From Lacrimispora sp. 210928-DFI.3.58 (GTDB taxonomy: Bacteria; Bacillota; Clostridia; Lachnospirales; Lachnospiraceae), in assembly GCF_020554865.1 (NCBI RefSeq), contig NZ_JAJCIC010000001.1, positions 124,001 to 188,000 of the forward strand: a DNA stretch of 64,000 nucleotides. The letters are read 5' to 3'. Made by a program: the position numbers and the translations under genes. Below are positions 51,713-59,839 of the stretch, one piece after another (positions within the stretch are counted from its first letter, which is position 1; every line of letters begins with the position of its first letter). Under the pieces are notes generated by a model. The model was not told where the DNA came from. It worked only from the letters and a program-made list of their open reading frames with translations, and made no database searches.

Positions 51713-52572
51713 AGCTGGTAAGGCCGGATGATCACTGCGCTTCCGTGCAGGTCGCACAGAGGTACAAGAGGCAGACCTCCATGGCGGGCCTCATAGCTGT
51801 CTACCGCTTCATGGGCCCCACGAAAGCGGCTGTTGTTGTAATCGTGGAGGAGTATCATGCCCCCTGGGCTTAGGCGCGGATAGAAGAACTCCAGTCCGGC
51901 CAGGATCGGTGCATAGAGGTCTGCATCCAGGCTCACAAGGGCAAAGTGCTCTTTTTCAAGACCATCTGCAGTATCAGGGAAAAAGCCCTTCCGTATGACG
52001 GCTTTCTCAGGAAAAGGAAGCCGGGAGAGGACAGTCTCTTCGCTGGTATCAGAGAAATCTCCTGTGGCTGCTTTTGAAAAAGAGCGGCTTTCTTCCACAG
52101 AGATATCCCTGGTGTCAAAGCCCTGGAAGGTGTCAAAGAGGTACAGAGTCCTCTGAGGAAAAAGGGCATTGAGCTTCCAGGCCGTATCCCCCTTATAAAC
52201 GCCCAGCTCGGCGATGGCCCCGGCTGTCCGGCATTCCTCCAGCCGTTTTGCCATGAAGTGAAGGGTGGCGCTGCGGATATCAAAAAACTGGTACAGCTCC
52301 TCAAGGAGAAGAAAACGTCCCCGAAAGCCGCAGGCTTCTGCCTGGCTTTTGAGGGCGTTTGTGCGTTCATGGTCCGTAACGCCGATGAGGGCAAGATCGG
52401 CCTCCAGCCCGACAGCCTGTTCAATGGACATCACGGGGATCCCTGAGAGTCTGGTTTCCCACAGGGAGGAATTGTTGTCGCCGAAGGCCAGCAAATGTAT
52501 CTTTTCCTGCCTTAAAAGCCCGGCGGCCTTTTTGCCGAACTGGCCGGCACCTAAGATAATGAGAGTATTCAT
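51709..52572 (-). CDS. TylF/MycF-like methyltransferase with N-terminal Rossmann-like domain
   Basis: A protein of about 287 residues starting MNTLIILGAGQFGKKA. The N-terminal ~110 residues are a small Rossmann-like unit (GAGQFGKKA, FGDNNSSLW, ADLALIGVTDHER) like those of PglD-type sugar acyltransferases. The rest matches TylF-type SAM-dependent O-methyltransferases: GAIAELGVYKGDTAWKLNAL, LYLFDTFQGFDTRD, ALVSLDADLYAPILAGLEFF and GGMILLHDYNN. It probably modifies a glycan or secondary metabolite. The start at 52572 is the best of three in-frame ATGs, although AAAGGA is 12 nt away. It is convergent with the DUF2812 gene, with the stop codons sharing TTAA. Confidence 0.82.
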   Translation of the reverse strand: MNTLIILGAGQFGKKAAGLLRQEKIHLLAFGDNNSSLWETRLSGIPVMSIEQAVGLEADLALIGVTDHERTNALKSQAEACGFRGRFLLLEELYQFFDIRSATLHFMAKRLEECRTAGAIAELGVYKGDTAWKLNALFPQRTLYLFDTFQGFDTRDISVEESRSFSKAATGDFSDTSEETVLSRLPFPEKAVIRKGFFPDTADGLEKEHFALVSLDADLYAPILAGLEFFYPRLSPGGMILLHDYNNSRFRGAHEAVDSYEARHGGLPLVPLCDLHGSAVIIRPYQL

Positions 52573-52728
52573 GTGATCGATCATCCTTTCAGAAGGCCAT
52601 AGCGTGCTGCCGGTATCGGGCAGCCGGGTCCGGCCCATCACTCTATAGTTTACCATTTCCTGCGGCTGATTGAAAAGAGGATTAACAGCAAAGTTTTACA
52701 GATGTGCAACAGGTGTAGTATAAATCAC

Positions 52729-52757
52729 TTTACAATCATAGGGAAACATGGTATCTT
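52729..52757 (+). promoter_or_regulatory. Promoter of the molybdopterin gene cluster
   Basis: TTTACA (52729-52734), 17 bp, TATCTT (52752-52757). Transcription would start near 52765, at the left edge of the palindrome described next. Confidence 0.6.
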
Positions 52758-52765
52758 ATATTTAG

Positions 52766-52789
52766 CGTTATTTTAAAAAATAAATAACG
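52766..52789. promoter_or_regulatory. Candidate ModE-type operator 1
   Basis: CGTTAT-N12-ATAACG forms a palindrome that extends to CGTTATTT/AAATAACG. It lies over the expected transcription start of the moeA-like/moaC/moaA operon, a position suited to repression. The half-sites and spacing recall ModE operators of Proteobacteria. A second site with the same spacing is in front of modA. Confidence 0.55.
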
Positions 52790-52804
52790 GCGGAGGGTGA
52801 CAAA

Positions 52805-53863
52805 ATGAAACTGATCAAAACAGTAGATGCAGAGGGAACCGTATTGTGCCACGACATTACCCAGATCATCAAGGGTGTGACAAAGGATGCCGTATTCCGC
52901 AAGGGACATGTGGTGACAAAGGAGGATATCCCTGTACTTTTAAGTGTAGGAAAGGACCAGCTCTATGTATGGGAGAAGGAAGAGGGGATGCTCCATGAAA
53001 ATGATGCAGCCGAGATCCTTTGCGCCATGTGTAAAGGAGAGCACATGGAGCGCTCCCAGGCAAAGGAAGGAAAAATTGAGCTGAAGGCAGCCTGCGACGG
53101 GCTGTTAAAGGTAGATAATAAGGGATTAAAGGCGGTCAATGGCTTTGGGCAGATGATGATCGCATCCCGTCATGGGAATTTTGCAGTGAAGAAGGGTGAT
53201 AAGCTGGCAGGGACCAGGATCATCCCTCTTGTGATCGAGGAGACAAAGATGGAGGCAGCGAGGGCAGCAGCCATGGAGGCCACAGGAGGCCGGCCGATTT
53301 TGGAGCTGAAGCCATTTGTACATAAAAAGGTGGGGATTGTTACCACGGGAAATGAAGTATATTACGGCCGTATCAAGGACACCTTCACTCCTGTGATCGA
53401 GGAGAAGCTGAAGGAATTTGACACGGAGATCATTGATCATGTGACATGGAATGACGATGATAAGAAAGTGACAGCCAGTATTTTGGACATGATCGGGAAG
53501 GGAGCAGACGTGGTAGTCTGTACAGGCGGCATGAGCGTTGACCCTGATGACAAGACGCCCTTAGCCATCAAGAACACAGGGGCGGACATCGTGTCCTATG
53601 GCGCTCCGGTGCTGCCGGGAGCCATGTTCCTGCTGGCATATTACCATGTGACAGAGGGGGAGAATCCTCGTACTGTGGCAGTGATGGGACTTCCGGGCTG
53701 CGTGATGTATGCAAAGAGGACCATTTTTGACCTTGTCCTGCCAAGAGTAATGGCAGACGACATGGTGACGCCGGAGGATCTGGCAGCCTTAGGCCAGGGC
53801 GGACTGTGTCTGAATTGTCCGGTCTGTACCTTCCCCAACTGCGGGTTCGGAAAAGGAATTTGA
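52805..53863 (+). CDS. MoeA/molybdopterin-binding-like protein with Cys-rich tail
   Basis: A 352-residue protein with GCGGAGGG before the ATG. The first ~170 residues form a hammerhead-type region ([16 protein letters not shown]), and the MPT-binding MoCF domain begins near 175: [26 protein letters not shown] and [16 protein letters not shown]. The C terminus has C335-x2-C338-x2-C341-x4-C346, absent from classical MoeA. It probably acts in molybdate insertion or in handling molybdopterin for hydroxylase maturation. It is first in the operon with moaC, moaA and MOSC-Mog. Confidence 0.85.
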   Translation: MKLIKTVDAEGTVLCHDITQIIKGVTKDAVFRKGHVVTKEDIPVLLSVGKDQLYVWEKEEGMLHENDAAEILCAMCKGEHMERSQAKEGKIELKAACDGLLKVDNKGLKAVNGFGQMMIASRHGNFAVKKGDKLAGTRIIPLVIEETKMEAARAAAMEATGGRPILELKPFVHKKVGIVTTGNEVYYGRIKDTFTPVIEEKLKEFDTEIIDHVTWNDDDKKVTASILDMIGKGADVVVCTGGMSVDPDDKTPLAIKNTGADIVSYGAPVLPGAMFLLAYYHVTEGENPRTVAVMGLPGCVMYAKRTIFDLVLPRVMADDMVTPEDLAALGQGGLCLNCPVCTFPNCGFGKGI

Positions 53864-53894
53864 TTATAAAAGGAACAGATGGAAGGAAGAAACA

Positions 53895-54389
53895 ATGGAA
53901 TTTACCCATTTTGACGACCAGGGCAATGCCCTGATGGTAGATGTTGGTGATAAATCAGATACAAAGCGGGAGGCTGTGGCAAAGGGCAGCATTTTCATGA
54001 GCCCGGAGTGCTTAAAAAAGGTCATGGGCGGGACTATGGCAAAGGGAGATGTGCTGGGTGTCGCCAGGGTGGCAGGCATCATGGGAGCAAAGAGGACTTC
54101 TGATCTGATCCCTCTGTGTCATATCCTGAACCTGACAAAGCTGACCGTGGACTTTACCATTAAGGAAGAGAGTAACGAGATCGAAGCAGCCTGCACAGCA
54201 AAGACAACAGGGAAGACTGGGGTGGAGATGGAGGCCCTGACCGGGGTGTCTATTGCCCTTTTAACGATCTATGATATGTGCAAGGCCGTGGATAAGACCA
54301 TGGAGATCGGAAACATTTATCTGGAGCATAAATCAGGGGGAAAAAGCGGGGAATTTGTGAATCCCCGTGCTAAAGGGACAGAGCAATGA
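53895..54389 (+). CDS. moaC: Cyclic pyranopterin monophosphate synthase MoaC
   Basis: A 164-residue enzyme that, after MoaA, converts 3',8-cyclo-GTP to cyclic pyranopterin monophosphate. Family blocks: [51 protein letters not shown] and [15 protein letters not shown] followed by YDMCKA. The conserved Lys, His and Asp residues are present. It overlaps moaA by 4 bp (ATGA). GGAAGGAAG precedes the ATG. Confidence 0.96.
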   Translation: MEFTHFDDQGNALMVDVGDKSDTKREAVAKGSIFMSPECLKKVMGGTMAKGDVLGVARVAGIMGAKRTSDLIPLCHILNLTKLTVDFTIKEESNEIEAACTAKTTGKTGVEMEALTGVSIALLTIYDMCKAVDKTMEIGNIYLEHKSGGKSGEFVNPRAKGTEQ

Positions 54390-55447
54390 AGGATTCCAAA
54401 AACAGAACCATTGATTATATGAGGATCTCCATTACAGACAGGTGCAGCTTAAGGTGCAAATATTGTATGCCCTACGGGGTGGAATGCGTGCCAAGGTGGG
54501 ATATCCTGTCGTTGGAGGAGATCGAGGCAATTGCCATAGCAGCCGCTGGTCTTGGCATCAAAAAGATCAAGGTGACAGGGGGAGAGCCTCTGGCACGCAA
54601 GGACTGCTGCCAGCTGGTGAGGCTTTTAAAGTCTGTCCCTGGCATAGAAAAGGTCACCATCACCACCAACGGCGTCCAGCTGGGACAGTATCTGGACGGA
54701 CTGGTGGAAGCGGGGATCGATGGCATCAATATCAGCCTGGATACCCTGGACAGGGAGCTGTACCGGGCGATCACGGGAAGGGACGCCCTGGGAGACGTGA
54801 TGGCAGCCCTTAAGCGGGCAGCTGGCCTTCCGATCCCGGTGAAGATCAATGCAGTCTCCATTGATTTTAAAGAGATCGCAGTCCGGGCCGGATGTCCTGA
54901 GGCCAGCGCAGACTGGAGGAGCCTCACAGAGCTTGCCAGGGAATACCCGGTGGATGTCCGTTTTATCGAAATGATGCCCATTGGTTACGGAAAAGAGTTT
55001 AAGACTGTGAATCACGAGGACCTTCTGAAGGAGATGAGGGAAACCTATCCGGATATGGAGGAGGATGAGAGCGAGCACGGCTTTGGCCCGGCAGTTTATT
55101 ACCGTGTGCCGGGATTTCTGGGAAGCATTGGTCTGATCAGCGCGATCCATGGAAAGTTTTGTGCAAGCTGCAACCGGGTACGTTTGACATCCCAGGGATA
55201 TTTAAAAAGCTGCCTCTGCTATGAGGACGGCGTGGATCTGAGAGAGATCCTGCGTGGGGGAGAGACGCGGCCGGAGGGAGATTGCCACTATTTCTGGCCT
55301 GCCGGAAGGAAGCCGGGGGATAGGGAGCTTCAGAGGAGGCTTACAGAGGCAATGGAAAGGGCCATTCTCATGAAACCGGCAGCCCACTGCTTTGAGAATC
55401 CAGGCAGGATCACAGAATCTCACAATATGATATCAATCGGAGGATAA
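54386..55447 (+). CDS. moaA: GTP 3',8-cyclase MoaA
   Basis: A 353-residue radical-SAM enzyme, first step of molybdenum cofactor synthesis. The N-terminal cluster ligands C20-x3-C24-x2-C27 lie in [10 protein letters not shown], followed by GGEPLARKD. The C-terminal second cluster is [19 protein letters not shown]. The protein ends in Gly-Gly, as required in this family. A Cys-containing insert (about residues 165-185) before [14 protein letters not shown] is longer than in most MoaA proteins. Confidence 0.95.
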   Translation: MKDSKNRTIDYMRISITDRCSLRCKYCMPYGVECVPRWDILSLEEIEAIAIAAAGLGIKKIKVTGGEPLARKDCCQLVRLLKSVPGIEKVTITTNGVQLGQYLDGLVEAGIDGINISLDTLDRELYRAITGRDALGDVMAALKRAAGLPIPVKINAVSIDFKEIAVRAGCPEASADWRSLTELAREYPVDVRFIEMMPIGYGKEFKTVNHEDLLKEMRETYPDMEEDESEHGFGPAVYYRVPGFLGSIGLISAIHGKFCASCNRVRLTSQGYLKSCLCYEDGVDLREILRGGETRPEGDCHYFWPAGRKPGDRELQRRLTEAMERAILMKPAAHCFENPGRITESHNMISIGG

Positions 55448-55452
55448 TAGAA

Positions 55453-56451
55453 ATGTTGGATGAAAACAGCAACAAGAAGGCAGAAGCCGTAGCCGGGCAG
55501 GAGGTCTGTCCGGGTCAGGGAGTAGTCCGCGCTGTCTGTATCAGTGAGAAAAAGGGAGTGGAGAAGCACTCTGTTCCGGAAGGCCATTTCCTTGTCAATT
55601 TCGGCATCGAGGGAGATGCTCACGCAGGAAACTGGCACCGCCAGGTAAGCCTTCTTTCGTATGATAAGGTAGAGGCCTTCAACCAGAGGGGAGCCAATGT
55701 AGAGGACGGCGCCTTCGGGGAAAATCTGGTAGTGGCAGGCCTGGATTTCAGGTCAATGCCGGTGGGTACCAGGCTGTATGCAGGCACGGTGGAGCTGGAG
55801 ATGACACAGATAGGAAAGGAGTGCCACAGCCACTGTGCGATCTATAAGCGCATGGGCGAGTGTATCATGCCCAGAGAAGGTGTGTTTGCAAAGGTGTTAA
55901 AGGAGGGCGTGATCCGTCCCGGAGATGTGATGCGCGCAGAGCCTCCGGCAGCTGACCGTCCGTTTACAGCGGCAGTGATCACCTTAAGCGACAAGGGAGC
56001 AAGGGGAGAGCGCAAGGACGAGAGCGGCCCGGCAGCCAAGGAAATGCTGGAGCAGGCAGGCTATGATGTGGTGGAGCTTCTGCTTCTGCCCGATGAGCCG
56101 GCCCAGTTAAAGACACAGCTGATCCGTCTGGCAGACAGCCGCCAGGTGGACCTGGTACTCACAAGCGGCGGGACCGGCTTCTCCCTGAGAGATCAGACGC
56201 CGGAGGCCACTATGGCGGTGGCGGACCGCAACGCTCCGGGCATTGCCGAGGCGATCCGCTATAAATCCATGGCAGTGACAGACAGGGCGATGTTAAGCAG
56301 GGGCGTGTCCGTGCTGAGAAAGGGAACGCTCATTGTGAACCTTCCCGGAAGCCCCAAGGCTGTAAGGGAAAGCCTGGGCTTTATCCTGGATTCCTTAGAC
56401 CATGGGTTAAAGATCCTGCGGGGAAGCGCCTCTGAATGTGCCAGAAGATAG
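55453..56451 (+). CDS. MOSC domain-MogA/MoaB fusion protein
   Basis: A 332-residue protein 5 bp after moaA. Residues about 20-160 are a MOSC domain (EGDAHAGNWHRQVSLLSYDK, DGAFGENLVV, then IGKECHSHC with candidate sulfur-carrying Cys residues). Residues about 168-325 are a MogA/MoaB-type molybdopterin adenylyltransferase (VITLSDKGARGERKDESGPA, TSGGTGFSLRDQTPEAT and NLPGSPKAVRESL). The fusion suggests adenylation of molybdopterin and a cofactor-sulfuration or pterin-handling step in one protein. It is common in anaerobes with molybdenum hydroxylases. Confidence 0.9.
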   Translation: MLDENSNKKAEAVAGQEVCPGQGVVRAVCISEKKGVEKHSVPEGHFLVNFGIEGDAHAGNWHRQVSLLSYDKVEAFNQRGANVEDGAFGENLVVAGLDFRSMPVGTRLYAGTVELEMTQIGKECHSHCAIYKRMGECIMPREGVFAKVLKEGVIRPGDVMRAEPPAADRPFTAAVITLSDKGARGERKDESGPAAKEMLEQAGYDVVELLLLPDEPAQLKTQLIRLADSRQVDLVLTSGGTGFSLRDQTPEATMAVADRNAPGIAEAIRYKSMAVTDRAMLSRGVSVLRKGTLIVNLPGSPKAVRESLGFILDSLDHGLKILRGSASECARR

Positions 56452-56697
56452 GAAATTTCCGGAAAAACAGAGTGCGGCAGTAAACAGTTACAACAGAATA
56501 TAGGGATATCGGTGTTTTGGCATGTACCACCTGCACGTATATCGGAAATGGAAAGCCCTTACCGGGAAAGGCAGGTGGGCGTATCCTTCTTGAACGATAT
56601 TCTCAGATGAGTATAACGACCGACTCCATATCTTTCTATAGAAGGTCAAAATCCTTTTTGGCCCCGACATCATTATATAGGAAAAGGAGTAGGAAAA
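56452..56697. other. 246-bp region upstream of modA with paired segments and a promoter
   Basis: CCACCTGC (56527-56534) and GCAGGTGG (56571-56578) pair perfectly around 36 nt. GGATATCG (56504-56511) can pair with CGATATTC (56595-56602) around that. The modA promoter lies at its right side, so the paired DNA may be mostly upstream of the transcript. No gene is supported. Confidence 0.5.
56590..56618 (+). promoter_or_regulatory. modA promoter with candidate ModE-type operator 2
   Basis: TTGAAC (56590-56595), 16 bp, TATAAC (56612-56617). CGATAT-N12-ATAACG occupies 56595-56618, covering the spacer and -10. It has the same half-sites and 12-bp spacing as the site at 52766-52789. Confidence 0.55.
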
Positions 56698-57582
56698 ATG
56701 AAAAAAAGTATTTGTACCATGATGGCAGCAGTGATGGCAGCAGGAATGCTGGCAGGCTGCGGCAGCAAGCCTGCACAGACAGCTGCACCAACTACAGCGG
56801 CAGCAACAACTGCAGCCGAGACGACCGCAGCAGAGACAGAGGCTGCCGAGACGGAAAGTGAGCAGGGAGAGGCTTCCGGAGAGTCTGTAGAGATCCTGGT
56901 AGCAGCAGCAGCCAGCCTGAAAAATGCATACGAGGATGAGCTGATCCCCATGTTCCAGAAACAGTATCCAAATGTGACCGTAAAGGGGACCTATGACAGC
57001 TCAGGCAAGCTCCAGACACAGATCGAAGAGGGACTGGAGGCAGACGTATTCATGTCTGCAGCGACAAAGCAGATGAAGGCTCTGGATGAGGAGGGCATGA
57101 TCGCTTCCGATACCATCACAGACCTGCTGGAGAACAAGATCGTTCTGATCGTTCCCGCAGGCAGCGAGGCAGGCCTTGAGAAATTCGAGGATATTGAGAA
57201 GGCAGAGAGCATTGCCCTGGGCGATCCGGCCAGTGTACCGGCAGGCCAGTATGCCCAGGAGGCGCTGACAAGCTTGGGGATCTGGGACAGCATCCAGGAA
57301 AAGGTAAGCTTTGGAACTAATGTGACAGAGGTATTGAACCAGGTAGCGGCAGCCAGCGCAGATGCAGGAATCGTTTATGCTACTGACGCAGCCAGCATGG
57401 CAGATCAGGTGACGGTTGTAGCAGAGGCCCCGGAGGGCAGCCTGTCAGCAAAGGTCATCTATCCGGTGGCTGTTGTAAAGAATACTGCTCATGAGAAGGA
57501 AGCAAACGACTTTGTAGAGTTCTTAAAGACAGAGGAAGCAATGGCAGTATTTGAGGCATACGGCTTCTCCGCTGGAAATTAA
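56698..57582 (+). CDS. modA: Molybdate ABC transporter substrate-binding lipoprotein
   Basis: A 294-residue binding protein. The lipobox LAGC gives lipidated C21, followed by a long Ala/Thr/Glu-rich linker to about residue 60. The ModA fold follows: ILVAAAASLKNAYEDEL, YDSSGKLQTQIEEGLEADVF, SAATKQMKALDEEGM, LGDPASVPAGQYAQEAL and DAGIVYATDA. The Ser residues of VAAAASL and DSSGKL and the Tyr of VYATD are oxyanion ligands in the family. AAAGGAGTAGG precedes the ATG. Confidence 0.94.
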   Translation: MKKSICTMMAAVMAAGMLAGCGSKPAQTAAPTTAAATTAAETTAAETEAAETESEQGEASGESVEILVAAAASLKNAYEDELIPMFQKQYPNVTVKGTYDSSGKLQTQIEEGLEADVFMSAATKQMKALDEEGMIASDTITDLLENKIVLIVPAGSEAGLEKFEDIEKAESIALGDPASVPAGQYAQEALTSLGIWDSIQEKVSFGTNVTEVLNQVAAASADAGIVYATDAASMADQVTVVAEAPEGSLSAKVIYPVAVVKNTAHEKEANDFVEFLKTEEAMAVFEAYGFSAGN

Positions 57583-57642
57583 GACATAAGAGAAACCAGC
57601 AGGCGGGATTACCGGAGCCTGCGCATTGATATAAGTCAGCCG

Positions 57643-57677
57643 GGCAAAGGCGGCCAGGTTCACTGGCCGCCTTTGCC
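57643..57677 (+). other. Perfect 15-bp hairpin between modA and modB
   Basis: GGCAAAGGCGGCCAG (57643-57657) and CTGGCCGCCTTTGCC (57663-57677) pair fully across a 5-nt loop. There is no T-run, so complete termination is unlikely. It could stabilise the modA message or lower expression of modBC relative to modA. Confidence 0.65.
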
Positions 57678-57702
57678 AATAAGGCATCCGGTAAAGTGCG
57701 CC

Positions 57703-57849
57703 AGTGCCGCCTATCCGGCGGCAGGATTTTCATAGTAAACCTGCATGCGCCCGGCGGACGGACGTGCCACCGCACCGCGAAAGCCTGGCGGGCGCACTTG
57801 GCATACCTGAATACATGCCGCCTATCCGGCGGCAGGATTTTTATAGTAA
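57703..57849 (+). repeat. Intergenic repeat family A, copy 3 (inside the mod operon)
   Basis: A full unit with GTAAACCTGCATGCGCCC, CACCGCACCGC, CTGGCGGGCGCA, TACCTGAATACATG and the GCCGCC-tatcc-GGCGGC hairpin is preceded by the 3' part of another unit. It fills most of the modA-modB gap and would be part of the polycistronic mRNA. Confidence 0.85.
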
Positions 57850-57864
57850 AGAGAGAGGTACTAT

Positions 57865-58542
57865 ATGGACTGGTCTCCGATAATCATTTCAATGAAGACA
57901 GCCAGCCTGTCAATTTTCATCACATTTTTCCTGGGACTGTTTGCGGCCTGGGCCGTAGTCAGCATGAAAAACGAAACCTGGAAAATGATATGGGATGGAA
58001 TCCTTACACTGCCAATGGTGCTTCCTCCTACGGTAGCAGGTTTTTTTCTCCTGTATATCTTTGGAGTGAAGCGTCCCGTAGGGCAGTTTTTTATTGAGTA
58101 TTTCAGTGTAAAGATCGCATTCTCCTGGTTTGCTACCGTTATTGCGGCGGTCACTATGTCCTTTCCTCTGATGTACCGCTCCGCCAGAGGCGCCTTTGAG
58201 CAGGTGGATCAGAACCTGGTGGCAGCAGCCCGCACCTTAGGTATGGGGGAGTGGGATAATTTCTGGAAGGTGCTGTTTGCCAATGCCATTCCCGGTGTTT
58301 TAAGCGGAGGCGTATTGGCCTTTGCAAGGGGCCTGGGAGAGTTTGGAGCAACCGCCATGATCGCGGGAAATATTGCAGGCAAGACAAGAACCCTTCCCAT
58401 GGCTGTTTATTCCGAGGTGGCAGCGGGAAATATGGATGCTGCCTACCGGTATGTAGCAGTGATCGTAGTGATTGCGTTTATCTCCATCATACTGATGAAT
58501 CTGAGCGCCTTAAAGGCAGGAGGACATAGAGGTGGCAATTAA
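57865..58542 (+). CDS. modB: Molybdate ABC transporter permease
   Basis: A 225-residue permease with about five membrane segments and GAGAGAGG before the ATG. The cytoplasmic loop that contacts the ATPase is AARTLGMGEWDNFWKVLFANAIPG, and TLPMVLPPTVAGFFLL and RGLGEFGATAMIAGNI are typical ModB blocks. It is preceded by repeat A rather than coupled to modA, and overlaps modC by 11 bp. Confidence 0.94.
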   Translation: MDWSPIIISMKTASLSIFITFFLGLFAAWAVVSMKNETWKMIWDGILTLPMVLPPTVAGFFLLYIFGVKRPVGQFFIEYFSVKIAFSWFATVIAAVTMSFPLMYRSARGAFEQVDQNLVAAARTLGMGEWDNFWKVLFANAIPGVLSGGVLAFARGLGEFGATAMIAGNIAGKTRTLPMAVYSEVAAGNMDAAYRYVAVIVVIAFISIILMNLSALKAGGHRGGN

Positions 58543-59695
58543 TACAGAACATGATCTCCGTTTAGGAGCAGAGATAAAGAAGAAATTAAAGGGCTTTGAG
58601 CTGGATATGGATTTCACAGCGGGAAAGGGATGCCTCGGCATCCTGGGTCCATCGGGCTGCGGAAAGAGCATGACCTTAAAATCCATTGCCGGCATTGTGA
58701 CACCGGATAAGGGCAGGATCGCCCTCCAGTACGCCCAGGGGGAGGCGGCAGGAGGCAGGGTGCTCTACGACTCCTCCCTGAAAATAAACGAGTGTCCCCA
58801 GGCCCGCAGGGTAGGCTACCTGTTCCAGAACTATGCCCTGTTCCCAAATATGACAGTGGAAGAAAATATCATGACCGGCTTAAAGGGAAAATGGGCCAAA
58901 AAGGCAGTGGGAGGCCGCAGGCCGTCTGTGATGTCAAATGACGCAAGGCGGGCAAAGGTGAAGGAAATGATCGGCCGCTTCCGCCTGGATGGCCTTGAAA
59001 AGCGCTACCCGGCCCAGCTGTCAGGCGGACAGCAGCAGAGAGTGGCTCTTGCCAGGATACTTGCCTATGAGCCGGAGGTGCTGCTCCTTGACGAGCCGTT
59101 TTCCGCTATGGACACCTATCTGAGGGAGGGCTTAAGGCTGGAGCTGGCAAAGGTGCTTGCGGAATACGACGGCATTTCCATCATGGTGACCCACGACAGG
59201 GATGAGGCCTACCAGCTCTGTGGCTCCCTCATGCTGATGGACCAGGGGAAAATGCTGGTACGGGGAGGGACCAGGGAGCTGTTTGCAAACCCGGTAACCT
59301 GTAAGGCGGCCAGGCTCACGGGCTGCAAAAATATTTCCAGGATTGAGCGGATCGGTGAACGGCGCATCCGGGCAGTGGACTGGAATGGACTGGAGCTAGT
59401 GACAGAAAGCCCTGTAAGTGATACAATTACGGCAGTAGGCATCCGTGCCCATGATTTTGAGCCTCTGTCCGAAGGGGAAGCGGCAGAGTGGAAGGGAAAG
59501 GAGGAGGGGAATCTGATTCCGGTAAAGGATCCGGTCATCTCCGAAATGCCCTTTGAGTGGTACATTACCCTTGACAATGGCCTGTGGTGGAAGACAGAGA
59601 AGACCATCCATACCCATGATACGGCGGGTGTGGTCCCCTCATGGCTGCGGATCGCGCCGTCAGCCCTTATCCAGCTGACAGGGGAGCTGCCATAG
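58532..59695 (+). CDS. modC: Molybdate ABC transporter ATPase
   Basis: A 387-residue ATPase with a GTG start 8 nt after AGGAGG (58518-58523), within the end of modB. Walker A is GPSGCGKS (39-46), the signature LSGGQQQRVALARIL, Walker B EVLLLDEPFSAMD, and the H-loop VTHDRDEA. An insert of about 20 residues after GLKGKWAKK is longer than usual. The C-terminal ~130 residues correspond to the regulatory TOBE/MOP-like part, with weaker similarity. Confidence 0.93.
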   Translation: MAINTEHDLRLGAEIKKKLKGFELDMDFTAGKGCLGILGPSGCGKSMTLKSIAGIVTPDKGRIALQYAQGEAAGGRVLYDSSLKINECPQARRVGYLFQNYALFPNMTVEENIMTGLKGKWAKKAVGGRRPSVMSNDARRAKVKEMIGRFRLDGLEKRYPAQLSGGQQQRVALARILAYEPEVLLLDEPFSAMDTYLREGLRLELAKVLAEYDGISIMVTHDRDEAYQLCGSLMLMDQGKMLVRGGTRELFANPVTCKAARLTGCKNISRIERIGERRIRAVDWNGLELVTESPVSDTITAVGIRAHDFEPLSEGEAAEWKGKEEGNLIPVKDPVISEMPFEWYITLDNGLWWKTEKTIHTHDTAGVVPSWLRIAPSALIQLTGELP

Positions 59696-59696
59696 G

Positions 59697-59815
59697 GCAA
59701 TAAACCTACATGCGCCCAGCAGCCATGCGCGCCACCGCACCGCAAAAGTCTGGTGGGCGCATTTGACATACCTGAATACATGCCGCCTATCCGGCGGCAG
59801 GATTTTCACAGTAAT
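59697..59815 (+). repeat. Intergenic repeat family A, copy 4
   Basis: This complete unit starts right after the modC stop: AAACCTACATGCGCCC, CACCGCACCGC, CTGGTGGGCGCA, TACCTGAATACATG, GCCGCC-tatcc-GGCGGC and a TTTTCACAGTAATG end. A frame from 59753 reads through it into the next gene and encodes the same IPEYMPPIRR peptide as copy 2 does before maf. Confidence 0.85.
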
Positions 59816-59839
59816 GAAACAAAAGACAGGAGGAGCAGT

